Shown piece after piece: positions 1-7,247 of a DNA stretch of 64,000 nt. The DNA is taken from assembly GCF_008271695.1 (NCBI RefSeq), contig NZ_VKKY01000001.1:62001-126000 (forward strand), written 5' to 3'. Position 1 is the first letter of the stretch; every line of letters begins with the position of its first letter. Made by a program: the position numbers and the translations under genes. The stretch is from Rufibacter hautae (GTDB lineage Bacteria; Bacteroidota; Bacteroidia; Cytophagales; Hymenobacteraceae). The notes under the pieces were generated by a model. That model was given only the letters and a program-made list of their open reading frames with translations. It was not told where the DNA came from and ran no database searches.

Positions 1-82
1 ACGCGGTCTGGGCCTGGGCCGCAGACATCCCGCTCAGCAGCATTGCCCAGCAGAGGGCAAGCTTGACGTAAAATTTCAACAT
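1..82 (-). CDS. secreted protein, N-terminal fragment (runs off window)
   Basis: Only the first 27 codons are inside the window. They read as a signal peptide: MLKFYVKL, then a hydrophobic core (ALCWAMLLSGM) and a signal-peptidase I-like site SAAQAQ followed by T. The product is therefore probably exported to the periplasm or outer membrane. The mature protein lies outside the window, so no function can be given. Confidence 0.6.
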   Translation of the reverse strand, partial: MLKFYVKLALCWAMLLSGMSAAQAQTA

Positions 83-491
83 AGTGTTTGGCTTGATGTA
101 GACTTAACACGGGAGTTAAGCAAGTTCCAAAGTTTAAAAAAATTGCTGAAACATCACGCTTAAAAAATGGCGTTCTGAGCATGATTTTAAGGAATCAGCC
201 CTGAAACGAACCGGTTCCGCAATTCACCTCTCCCCTATCTGCCCTTCGTTTTCCCCTGAAGCTGGCAGCAGATTCTACAGGAAACGGATTTACGCCTAAG
301 TTCCTAGAACTGTGCTCCTTTGGGGGTGCCTCTAGTCAGTTAGGTGTAGCTACAGAAGAATATAAATAAAAAATGTTGGGGTTGGATTAGGGGTAAAGCC
401 AGAGGAGGGTGTCTATACTCTTGAAAATGCATATAAGCGCTTTGCATCCTTTGTCAAAATTACTAACCCTCACCTTCAACTTAACGAGAAA
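83..491. other. divergent intergenic region
   Basis: About 410 bases between two divergent genes for exported proteins. It must hold both promoters. For the rightward gene a partial match to the Bacteroidota promoter is seen: TTG at 421-423 and ATCCTTTG at 446-453, with a rather long 22-base spacer. One degenerate copy of the 36-base repeat lies at 172-207. Nothing coding is seen. Confidence 0.5.
172..207. repeat. 36-base palindromic element, copy 1 (degenerate)
   Basis: Left end GTTCTGAGC, right end AATCAGCCCTGAAAC. The right arm matches the family well and the left arm is eroded. It lies between divergent genes, so it cannot be a simple terminator here. Confidence 0.55.
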
Positions 492-1319
492 ATGAAATTC
501 CCTAAATTATTACCAGTCCTTTTTGCTGCCTCTTTATTCATCATGGGTTCTTGTACCGATGACGAAGATTCAACTCCTATTGATGGTATCCAGGCTTGTA
601 AAGCAGTGAAGATCACCGATGAAGACGGTGTGACCTCGGTTACCTACGCCAATGACAAGATCTCCTCTTTCTCTAATGGTGAGTTTGGCTCAGTAAACGT
701 ACAGTACCATTCTTCTGGCAGCAAAGCCGGCAAACCTTCTAAATTGGTATTTACGGATGGTGATCAGGGCGACGGAACCTTGGAGTACACCTATGATGAC
801 CAAGGCAAACTGACAGGCACCCTGCTGACCGGCGACGACATGGATGGCATGGGCATGGCCTCTGAAATTGAATACAGCGGCAACCGCATCAGCAAAATCA
901 CCCGTTTGGCTGTAATCCCCGCCGAGGAAGACGAAGAACCCGTAACGTTCTCTATGGGCTGGTCCACTTTCCAGTATGATTCCAAAGGCAACGTCTCCAA
1001 AGCCACAGAGTACTATGACAACCCGCTCACCGAGGAAGACGAGTCTACTTCTCCTGCTGCCACTACGGAGTACACCTATGACGCTAAAAACAGCCCAATC
1101 TCTGCGTTTGAGGCGCTCTTCGTTGGATTGCCGGGCTTGAACCCTGCCAGCGTGAACAACGTGATCACCGAGGTTCGGAAAGAAGGCAGCACCGTAGACA
1201 AAGACCTTTCTTACACCAACACCTACGTGTTCAACGACAAAGGCTACCCTACCAAAATCACCAAAACCACCCAGAACAATGATGTAACCACCATGAACGT
1301 GGAATACAGCTGCCAATAA
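492..1319 (+). CDS. DUF4595-like lipoprotein
   Basis: 275 residues. The N-terminus is a lipoprotein signal with lipobox MGSC (Cys21), so it is probably anchored in the outer membrane or periplasmic face. The mature part is built of short repeats of the YD/RHS-like type (Y.YDDQGKL, EYSGNRISKI, FQYDSKGNVSK, EYTYDAKNSP, YVFNDKGYPTKI), as in the Bacteroidota DUF4595 family, whose role is unknown. A clear intrinsic terminator follows 22 bases after the stop, so it looks monocistronic. The family assignment rests on the repeat pattern only. Confidence 0.7.
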   Translation: MKFPKLLPVLFAASLFIMGSCTDDEDSTPIDGIQACKAVKITDEDGVTSVTYANDKISSFSNGEFGSVNVQYHSSGSKAGKPSKLVFTDGDQGDGTLEYTYDDQGKLTGTLLTGDDMDGMGMASEIEYSGNRISKITRLAVIPAEEDEEPVTFSMGWSTFQYDSKGNVSKATEYYDNPLTEEDESTSPAATTEYTYDAKNSPISAFEALFVGLPGLNPASVNNVITEVRKEGSTVDKDLSYTNTYVFNDKGYPTKITKTTQNNDVTTMNVEYSCQ

Positions 1320-1341
1320 GAATTCTGGAACGCTTACCTGT

Positions 1342-1367
1342 AAAGGCCTGGGAAACCAGGCCTTTTT
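1342..1367 (+). terminator. intrinsic terminator after the DUF4595-like gene
   Basis: A stem AAAGGCCTGG / CCAGGCCTTT with a GAAA loop is followed by a T run. It ends the upstream lipoprotein transcript. Confidence 0.85.
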
Positions 1368-1423
1368 TGTGCCTTTTTCTAAAGCAGCACCAAAACAGAA
1401 TAGCAAGGGTTTCGTGCTTTGTT

Positions 1424-1459
1424 GTTTTAGGGCTATTCTTGGGAAAACGGCTGAAAAAC
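1424..1459. repeat. 36-base palindromic element, copy 2
   Basis: Arms GTTTTAGGGCT and GGCTGAAAAAC around TTCTTGGGAAAA. It lies about 100 bases after the lipoprotein gene and upstream of the hydrolase gene. Confidence 0.7.
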
Positions 1460-1525
1460 AGAGGTTGTCTGCCGCGGCTGAATTCTCTAAATTGTCGGCG
1501 CCAAACTATACGCAAAGAACAATTT

Positions 1526-3400
1526 ATGAAACCAACCCTCTGGCAATGGCTGGTGCTGGTGCTCCTGTGGCCCACCCTCACCGCCTCTGCCCAAACCCTT
1601 ACAGATTCGGCTTACATCCGGCAGAACTACACCAAAACCGAGCACCAGATTGCCATGCGCGACGGTACCAAACTGTTTACCGTGGTGTATGCGCCCAAAG
1701 ACAAAAGCCAGAAATACCCCATTATGCTTAGCCGCACGCCTTACTCGGTGGGACCGTACGGCGCGGACAAGTACAAAACCAGCATCGGGCCATCCCCAGA
1801 CATGATGCGCGAGGGCTACATTTTCGCCTACCAGGACGTGCGCGGCAAGTACATGAGCGAGGGCGAGTTCATCAACATGAAGCCCATCATCGCCAAGAAA
1901 GGCAAGAAGGACGTGGACGAGACTACCGATTCCTATGATGCCATCGCCTGGCTCGTGAAGAATGTGCCCAACAACAACGGCCGCGTGGGCCAGTGGGGAA
2001 TCTCCTACCCCGGCTACTACACCACCGTAGGCCTGCTCAGCAACCACCCTGCCCTTAAGGCTGCCTCACCGCAGGCGCCGGTTACCGATTGGTTCTGGGA
2101 CGATTTTCACCACCACGGCGCCTTCTTTTTGCCGCACGCCTTCAACTTCCTGGCTTCCTTCGGGCAGCCGCGCCCGCAGCCTTCGCCTACCGGGGCGCCG
2201 CGTTTCAACCACGGCACGCCAGACGGCTATGATTTCTTCCTGCGCATGGGCGCCTTGCCCAACGCCAATGCCCAATACCTGAAGAACAATGTCTCCTTCT
2301 GGAACGACATCGTGCAGCACCCAAACTACGATGCCTTCTGGCAAGCCATGAACATCCGGCCGCACCTGAAAAACATCAAGCCCGCGGTGATGGTGGTGGG
2401 CGGCTGGTTTGATGCCGAGAACCTTTTCGGGGCGCTGGAAACCTACAAAACCATTGAGAAAAACAACCCCGGCACGTACAACACCATCGTGATGGGCCCT
2501 TGGTTCCACGGGGGCTGGTCGCGCTCCACCGGTGAGCACCTAGGCAAAGTCTCTTTCCGCCAGAACACCTCAGAGTTCTACCGACCAAACATTGAGGCCA
2601 AGTTCTTCCGCCATTATCTAAAGGAGAACGGCAAAGGCCAACCGGCCCTCCCCGAAGCGTACATGTTCAACACCGGCGCGAACCAGTGGCGCGAGTTTGC
2701 CGCCTGGCCGCCTAAAAACACCCAGGAACGCATACTGTACTTCGGGGAGAACGGCAAGCTGAGCTTTGAGAAACCGGCTGCTGCCGGCCCTGGCTTTGCC
2801 GAGTTCATCAGCGACCCCAGCAAACCCGTGCCGTTCTCGGAGGAAACCACCACCGGCATGACCCGCGAGTACATGACCGATGACCAACGTTTCGCCAGCC
2901 GCCGCCCAGATGTGTTAACCTACCAGACCGATGTTTTAACCGAAGACATCACCCTGGCTGGCGAGATCCTGTCCGCGCTCAACGTTTCCACAACCGGCAC
3001 CGATGCCGACTGGGTGGTGAAACTGATTGACGTGTACCCAGACACCGCCCGGGAAAATGCGCATAACCCGGCCTCGGTGAAAATGGGTGGTTACCAGCAG
3101 ATGGTGCGTAGCGAGGTGCTGCGCGGCCGTTTCCGGAACAGCTATGAGAAACCAGAGCCTTTCACGGCCAACCAGGTAACGGCTGTGAACGTGCCTTTGC
3201 AGGATGTGCTGCACACCTTCAAGAAAGGCCACCGCATTATGGTGCAGGTGCAGAGCACGTGGTTCCCGCTCGTAGACCGCAACCCGCAGAAGTATGTGCC
3301 TAATATCTATGAGGCCAAGGCCGAGGATTTCCAGAAGGCGACCCACCGGGTGTACCACAATGCCCAGCAACCCTCTTACCTAAAGGTGAAGATTCTGTAG
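1526..3400 (+). CDS. CocE/NonD family serine hydrolase (X-Pro peptidase/acylase-like)
   Basis: 624 residues, exported: signal peptide MKPTLWQW...TASAQ (about residues 1-23). The alpha/beta hydrolase domain holds the nucleophile in GQWGISYPG (Ser160), an acid in GGWFDAENL (Asp296) and a His in GPWFHGGW (His328), the usual CocE order. The C-terminal part (about 400-624) fits the PepX_C jelly-roll domain. Members hydrolyse amide or ester bonds (X-Pro dipeptides, cephalosporin side chains, cocaine); the substrate here is unknown. The frame opens further upstream with a GTG, but the ATG at 1526 starts the signal peptide. A strong terminator follows. Confidence 0.9.
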   Translation: MKPTLWQWLVLVLLWPTLTASAQTLTDSAYIRQNYTKTEHQIAMRDGTKLFTVVYAPKDKSQKYPIMLSRTPYSVGPYGADKYKTSIGPSPDMMREGYIFAYQDVRGKYMSEGEFINMKPIIAKKGKKDVDETTDSYDAIAWLVKNVPNNNGRVGQWGISYPGYYTTVGLLSNHPALKAASPQAPVTDWFWDDFHHHGAFFLPHAFNFLASFGQPRPQPSPTGAPRFNHGTPDGYDFFLRMGALPNANAQYLKNNVSFWNDIVQHPNYDAFWQAMNIRPHLKNIKPAVMVVGGWFDAENLFGALETYKTIEKNNPGTYNTIVMGPWFHGGWSRSTGEHLGKVSFRQNTSEFYRPNIEAKFFRHYLKENGKGQPALPEAYMFNTGANQWREFAAWPPKNTQERILYFGENGKLSFEKPAAAGPGFAEFISDPSKPVPFSEETTTGMTREYMTDDQRFASRRPDVLTYQTDVLTEDITLAGEILSALNVSTTGTDADWVVKLIDVYPDTARENAHNPASVKMGGYQQMVRSEVLRGRFRNSYEKPEPFTANQVTAVNVPLQDVLHTFKKGHRIMVQVQSTWFPLVDRNPQKYVPNIYEAKAEDFQKATHRVYHNAQQPSYLKVKIL

Positions 3401-3429
3401 ATTTTCTTCATCTTCTGCCTCTTTCAACT

Positions 3430-3471
3430 AAAAAGGCCGCTCTTTTCTGGAAGAGCGGCCTTTTTGTTTTT
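3430..3471 (+). terminator. intrinsic terminator after the CocE-like gene
   Basis: Stem AAAAAGGCCGCTCTT / AAGAGCGGCCTTTTT with a six-base loop and a further T run. Confidence 0.9.
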
Positions 3472-3557
3472 AGCCGAAATCCCTTAAAACAGGCCAGAAA
3501 CAGCTTTCTCAATCGTCCAGAAAAAATTTTTGAAAAAAAATTCCATGAAGGCCATTC

Positions 3558-3591
3558 TTCATCTTCTCTTCATCTTGCCCCAGTAGTTTTG
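3558..3591 (+). promoter_or_regulatory. promoter with 11-base-spaced direct repeats (box 1)
   Basis: TTCATC occurs at 3558-3563 and again at 3569-3574, one helical turn (11 bases) apart. A perfect Bacteroidota -7 element TAGTTTTG follows at 3584-3591. Tandem hexamers at 11-base pitch are the usual target of dimeric OmpR/PhoB-type regulators, and one is encoded at 6334. The same layout, with the same distances, recurs at 4707-4740. Confidence 0.75.
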
Positions 3592-3643
3592 ACGCATTAA
3601 TCATTTAAAACGACTCAAACACGAACCAAAACGATCCACCAAC

Positions 3644-4387
3644 ATGAAAAAGCTAACCTTTTTTGTCGCCTCTTTCCTGATTGCCGGTACTTCTTTCGCA
3701 CAGACCACCACTACCGCCAATGGCATCGGGCAGACCACCTCTAAAACCACTCACGGCACCACTGTAAGCACCACGACCAAAACCGATGTCTCTGGTACCG
3801 TGACCACCGATGCCGCCGCCAAGGGACAGGCAGTGAGCGAGGTTGCCAAGTCAAAAGCCAAAGCAAAAAAAGACGAGACCTCCATGGAAGTAAAAGAGTC
3901 GGCCAAAGCGAGCAAAGACAAGGCCAAAGCCAAAAAAGAAGAGTTGAAAGCCCAGCACGAGGAAGCCAAAGCGCAAAAAGAAGCATCCCTTGACGCTGCC
4001 GCCGAAGCCAGAGCCGAATTGAAAGCCAAAGCCAAGGCCCAAAGAGAAGAGCAGGAAGAAGCGGCGGCCCAAACCAACGCTGACCTGAAAGTAAAAGCCA
4101 AAACCGATGTAGAGGTAGCCACCCAGGAAGTGGAAAACCACGGCCAAGCGGTGAGCACCGTTGCCAAGGCAACCCTGGAAACCGGCAAAGAAAAAGGTCA
4201 GGCCGTGAAAGCCGCCGCCTCTGAGAAACGCCAGAGAGCCGGCAGAATTCAACCTGAGACCGGTGCAGCCGCAAAGGTAAACGCTTCCAGCGCCAGCCGT
4301 GCCAAAGTGAACACCGGCCTTTCCACCAAAGGCGTGCGCCCCGTGAAAGTGAACGCAGGCGCCAACCTGAAAATCGGCCAGAAATAA
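3644..4387 (+). CDS. secreted Lys/Ala-rich protein A, unknown function
   Basis: 247 residues with a signal peptide ending TSFAQ (residue 20). A Thr-rich segment (21-55) follows, then a long Lys/Ala/Glu-rich stretch (about 65-165) that should form helix or coiled coil, and a basic C-terminus (RPVKVNAGANLKIGQK). The C-terminal pattern (KPVKV..G....K.G.) and overall make-up match the protein at 4774, so the two look like diverged paralogues. The promoter carries regulator-like direct repeats also shared with that gene. I do not recognise a domain. An envelope or extracellular role is inferred from the signal peptide only. Confidence 0.7.
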   Translation: MKKLTFFVASFLIAGTSFAQTTTTANGIGQTTSKTTHGTTVSTTTKTDVSGTVTTDAAAKGQAVSEVAKSKAKAKKDETSMEVKESAKASKDKAKAKKEELKAQHEEAKAQKEASLDAAAEARAELKAKAKAQREEQEEAAAQTNADLKVKAKTDVEVATQEVENHGQAVSTVAKATLETGKEKGQAVKAAASEKRQRAGRIQPETGAAAKVNASSASRAKVNTGLSTKGVRPVKVNAGANLKIGQK

Positions 4388-4461
4388 TCCCAACCTATCT
4401 CAGCTGCCTTTGCCCCGGCAAAGGCAGCTGAAACTTCTCCTCACCCTAACACACCAACACC

Positions 4462-4572
4462 ATGAAACTATTTATCAGCATCTGCTTTGTACTGAATTGG
4501 CTTCTGGCCAACTCCGCTCCGGCGTATGGCACCCCTGTGCAACGGTTTCCAAGCGCCACCCACTCTGAGTAA
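4462..4572 (+). CDS. secreted microprotein, 36 residues
   Basis: A short frame beginning MKLFISICFVLNWLLANSAP, i.e. a start Met, Lys and a hydrophobic core, with a possible cleavage at SAPAYG, then about 13 further residues ending THSE. It sits 74 bases after protein A and before protein B, in the same direction, with no terminator evident between it and protein A. It could be a real secreted peptide, or the broken remnant of a third paralogue, since only the signal peptide is intact. Function unknown. Confidence 0.45.
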   Translation: MKLFISICFVLNWLLANSAPAYGTPVQRFPSATHSE

Positions 4573-4706
4573 TAGGTAATTCCTTTACAGGATGAACTTT
4601 AAAGAGGAAAACAGCGCTGCCGTTTTGGCCTCTTTTTTGCAAAACTCTCCCAGAATCATTTTTCTAAATTGATTGTCTACTTAAAAGATGCACTGAAACT
4701 GAATTA

Positions 4707-4740
4707 TTCACCTTCTCTTCATCTTTCCATAGTAGCTTTG
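4707..4740 (+). promoter_or_regulatory. promoter with 11-base-spaced direct repeats (box 2)
   Basis: TTCACC at 4707-4712 and TTCATC at 4718-4723, 11 bases apart. The -7 element TAGCTTTG is at 4733-4740. The distance from the second hexamer to the -7 element equals that at 3558-3591. It predicts a transcript start near 4745 and so supports the ATG at 4774 (or 4759) rather than the upstream TTG. Confidence 0.75.
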
Positions 4741-4773
4741 AAGTATCTAGCGTTTAGAATGCGTCCCACTTAT

Positions 4774-5265
4774 ATGAAATTATCCTTTTTACTGGCAGCG
4801 GCGGCCCTTTGCACCGGTACTGCATTTGCGCAAGGCAATGAACCGGCCACGCACCAGGCTGTAGCGATAGTCATGGCCAAGGCAGAAGTTACCACCGGCG
4901 AGAAGGCAGCTCCAGTAGATGCATCTGCCCTCACAGAAAGCACCGCGCTTTTGCAACAGGAAAAACCGCGCAAAGCCGAAAAGCAGAAAGGCAAAGAACA
5001 GCCCAAAGAGGAACAAAAGGTAAAAGAGGTGGCCACGGCCAAACGTCAGGGCAAACCCGAGAAAGTGTCAGGTGATGCAGACGCAGATGGCCTGATTTCC
5101 CGGGGCTCAGCGGCCCGTCCGCAAAGCGCAGCCCGCCCTGGCCGAGGGGTTAATGCCGGCAACACCGCAAAGGCAGTGGGCAACGCGGCCAAAGCGGTGA
5201 AATCTGCCAAGCCGGTGAAAGTGGGCGGTTTAGGAGTGGGCCGCATCAAAGTGGGCAAAAACTAA
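4774..5265 (+). CDS. secreted Lys/Ala-rich protein B, unknown function
   Basis: 163 residues with signal peptide MKLSFLLAAAALCTGTAFAQ. The mature chain is short and basic: a Lys/Glu-rich middle (KPRKAEKQKGKEQPKEEQK, about 71-89), then an Ala/Gly/Lys-rich tail ending in a valine-lysine pattern (AKPVKVGGLGVGRIKVGKN). No known domain is seen. Tail and promoter resemble those of protein A at 3644. The frame extends up to a TTG at 4669, but that lies upstream of the promoter; an in-frame ATG at 4759 is the only other candidate. Confidence 0.7.
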   Translation: MKLSFLLAAAALCTGTAFAQGNEPATHQAVAIVMAKAEVTTGEKAAPVDASALTESTALLQQEKPRKAEKQKGKEQPKEEQKVKEVATAKRQGKPEKVSGDADADGLISRGSAARPQSAARPGRGVNAGNTAKAVGNAAKAVKSAKPVKVGGLGVGRIKVGKN

Positions 5266-5364
5266 CCCTCCTTTTTAGTACGTATCTTCCAGTAACACCA
5301 AATTAGCCGCTTCTGATTGGAGGCGGGCCTTCTCTTCTACTACCAAATGGATAGATTTACTCAG

Positions 5365-6312
5365 ATGAAAAAACGCTTTGGATTCTGTTTCCTGTTCAGT
5401 TTCTGGCTCACCTCCGCTGCCTACGCAGAAGAAAAAGCGCTAACCTTTGCGGCTCCTTCTAAGGCATTGGCCCAAGATACCGCCACGAAGAACGGCTGGT
5501 GGACCGTGGGTCTGGAAACGGCTAATAATGCCTCTTTTTTTGGGCGCAATACGGCCCAGCAGTACCCCTACATAGCAGCCTCGCTTACCTATACCCATAC
5601 CTCGGGGTTGTTCATCTCGGCGATGTCGTATCAGTTGTTCAACACCGAGGACTTTATTGATGAGACCGATGTCTCTGCCGGCTACAGCTTCAAAATAGGC
5701 AACCGCTTCGATGGTCTGGTGAGTTACTCGCGTTTTTTCTTCGGGCCCAACACGCCTTTGGTGAAATCGGTGACGTCTAACGCGGCCACTGCCTCCGGTA
5801 CGCTGGACTGGAAATACCTCTTGACCGGGGTGACCGCCAGTTATATCTTCGGCGGCAGCAGCGACCTTTTCACGGTGTTGGACAACTCCCGTTATATTCC
5901 CCTGCAGAACCTCTGGAAAGGCAAGAACCCGGTGGGCATCGACCCTAAGATCAGCATCATCGCCGGCACCCAGGAGTTCGCCGAGACCCACACGGTAGAG
6001 ACACAGAAGAAGAAAAAAGGCCTGGGTACCGTTTTAGACCCATTGAACCCCATTGGCAATGGCAACGGAAATGGAAATGGCAACGGGAACGGCAATGGCA
6101 ACGGAAATGGCGGTACCACTACTACCAGCACCACTACTACCAGCACCCGGTTCAAGGTCCTCAACTATTCCATCACGGTGCCGCTGGTGTTCAGCTTGTA
6201 CAACGTGGACATTGAGCCGGCCTACCGCTTTGCGCTTCCGGTGAACCGCCTGGAGGGCGATGAGTCCAAAGCACAGTCTTTTGTGTCGCTTAACCTTAGC
6301 TATACTTTTTAA
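5365..6312 (+). CDS. outer-membrane beta-barrel-like protein with Asn-Gly repeat
   Basis: 315 residues. A signal peptide (MKKRFGFCFLFSFWLTSAAYAE) precedes alternating hydrophobic segments with aromatic ends (YIAASLTYTH, GLFISAMSYQLF, GLVSYSRFFF, LLTGVTASYIF, YSITVPLVFSLY, SFVSLNLSYTF), and the chain ends in Phe. Both traits are typical of outer-membrane barrels. A low-complexity insert at about residues 230-258 holds some nine Asn-Gly pairs followed by Thr/Ser runs, probably a surface loop. The stop is 21 bases before the response-regulator start, so the three genes 5365-8564 may be co-expressed. The function is unknown; in-frame ATGs at 5347 and 5365 compete. Confidence 0.65.
   Translation: MKKRFGFCFLFSFWLTSAAYAEEKALTFAAPSKALAQDTATKNGWWTVGLETANNASFFGRNTAQQYPYIAASLTYTHTSGLFISAMSYQLFNTEDFIDETDVSAGYSFKIGNRFDGLVSYSRFFFGPNTPLVKSVTSNAATASGTLDWKYLLTGVTASYIFGGSSDLFTVLDNSRYIPLQNLWKGKNPVGIDPKISIIAGTQEFAETHTVETQKKKKGLGTVLDPLNPIGNGNGNGNGNGNGNGNGNGGTTTTSTTTTSTRFKVLNYSITVPLVFSLYNVDIEPAYRFALPVNRLEGDESKAQSFVSLNLSYTF
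6054..6109 (+). repeat. in-frame hexanucleotide repeat (Gly-Asn)
   Basis: Nine imperfect six-base units of the form GGMAAY in a row code for an alternating Gly/Asn tract inside the barrel-like protein. In-frame repeats like this can change length by slippage without breaking the gene. Confidence 0.8.
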
Positions 6313-6333
6313 TCCGCTACCAACCCTACCCCT

Positions 6334-7008
6334 ATGCACATCCTCATTGTAGAAGACGAAACCAGTCTGGCTACTGAACTCATGCACTTTCTGGCGCAGG
6401 AACACTATATCTGTGATTGGGCCTCCAACGGCCGGGAAGCCTCTGAGAAGATCGCGGTCAACCGCTATGATTTCATTCTGCTGGACCTGGGCCTGCCAGA
6501 TTATGAAGGCATGGACCTGCTCAAGGAGATAAAGGAGATAGACCATGACCCCGCCATTATCATCTTAACGGCCCGCGGCGCTCTGGAAGACCGGATCAAA
6601 GGACTGGGCCTGGGGGCCGATGATTACCTGCCCAAACCGTTCTCTTTGCTGGAGTTGCAGGCCCGCATGCAGGCTGTGCTTCGCCGCAAGTTCAAGCTGA
6701 AATCATCCTCGGTGGCTTTCCACGGATTTGAGATCGACAGCAGCGCCCGCCGCGTGACCTTCGGGTCTCAGGAGATTGTGCTTACCAAAAAGGAGTTTGA
6801 TATTCTGCATTACCTGCTGCTGCACAAAAACCGCATCTTAACGCGTCTGCAACTCACGGAGCACATCTGGGGCAACATCCTGGAAGACGACTATGACTCC
6901 AACTACATTGATGTGCATATCAAAAACCTACGCAAAAAGATATCGGCGCACACCACCACCGACTGGCTGGAAACCGTGCGGGGCGTAGGCTACCGGTTAA
7001 CTGTTTAA
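6334..7008 (+). CDS. OmpR/PhoB-family response regulator
   Basis: 224 residues. The receiver domain (1-115) has the acidic pair Glu7-Asp8, phospho-acceptor Asp51 (FILLDLGLPD), Thr79 and Lys101 (PKPF). The C-terminal winged helix (about 125-224) ends with the typical RGVGYRL. It should be phosphorylated by the kinase encoded at 7248 and bind direct repeats as a dimer. The 11-base-spaced hexamers upstream of 3644 and 4774 are the obvious nearby candidates. The gene follows the barrel-like gene closely; the kinase is 239 bases downstream. Confidence 0.93.
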   Translation: MHILIVEDETSLATELMHFLAQEHYICDWASNGREASEKIAVNRYDFILLDLGLPDYEGMDLLKEIKEIDHDPAIIILTARGALEDRIKGLGLGADDYLPKPFSLLELQARMQAVLRRKFKLKSSSVAFHGFEIDSSARRVTFGSQEIVLTKKEFDILHYLLLHKNRILTRLQLTEHIWGNILEDDYDSNYIDVHIKNLRKKISAHTTTDWLETVRGVGYRLTV

Positions 7009-7247
7009 TGTGTTACTTAAATTAATGGACTGATGTATAATTTTCTTATTTGGGAGCTGCTAGAGGAAAAGGTCCGGATTTGGGTAAGTGGCCGTTTCTA
7101 GCCTGTTTTAGCCAAAATAGGCTAGAAACGACTTATATTGATCTAACTTCAGGTCTAAAAGTAAAAAGCCGATCTTCAAATTTCTAAATCTTCCCCTTCC
7201 TAGGTTCATTAGCACCTGAACTCCTTAAAAAATCTGCACAATCCTTA
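7009..7247. other. gap between response regulator and kinase
   Basis: 239 bases, AT-rich, with a 36-base repeat at 7094-7129. A weak variant of the upstream boxes (TTCAAATTTC, AAATCTTCCCC, then TAGGTTCA around 7176-7208) suggests the kinase may have its own promoter. Confidence 0.4.
7094..7129. repeat. 36-base palindromic element, copy 3
   Basis: Nearly perfect 16-base arms, GTTTCTAGCCT and AGGCTAGAAAC at the ends. The TAG/CTA pair differs from most copies but is matched on both sides. Confidence 0.85.

Noticed and set aside
690-1406. 238-residue minus-strand frame over the DUF4595-like gene
   Set aside because: Shadow of the lipoprotein gene; crosses its terminator and has no plausible start.
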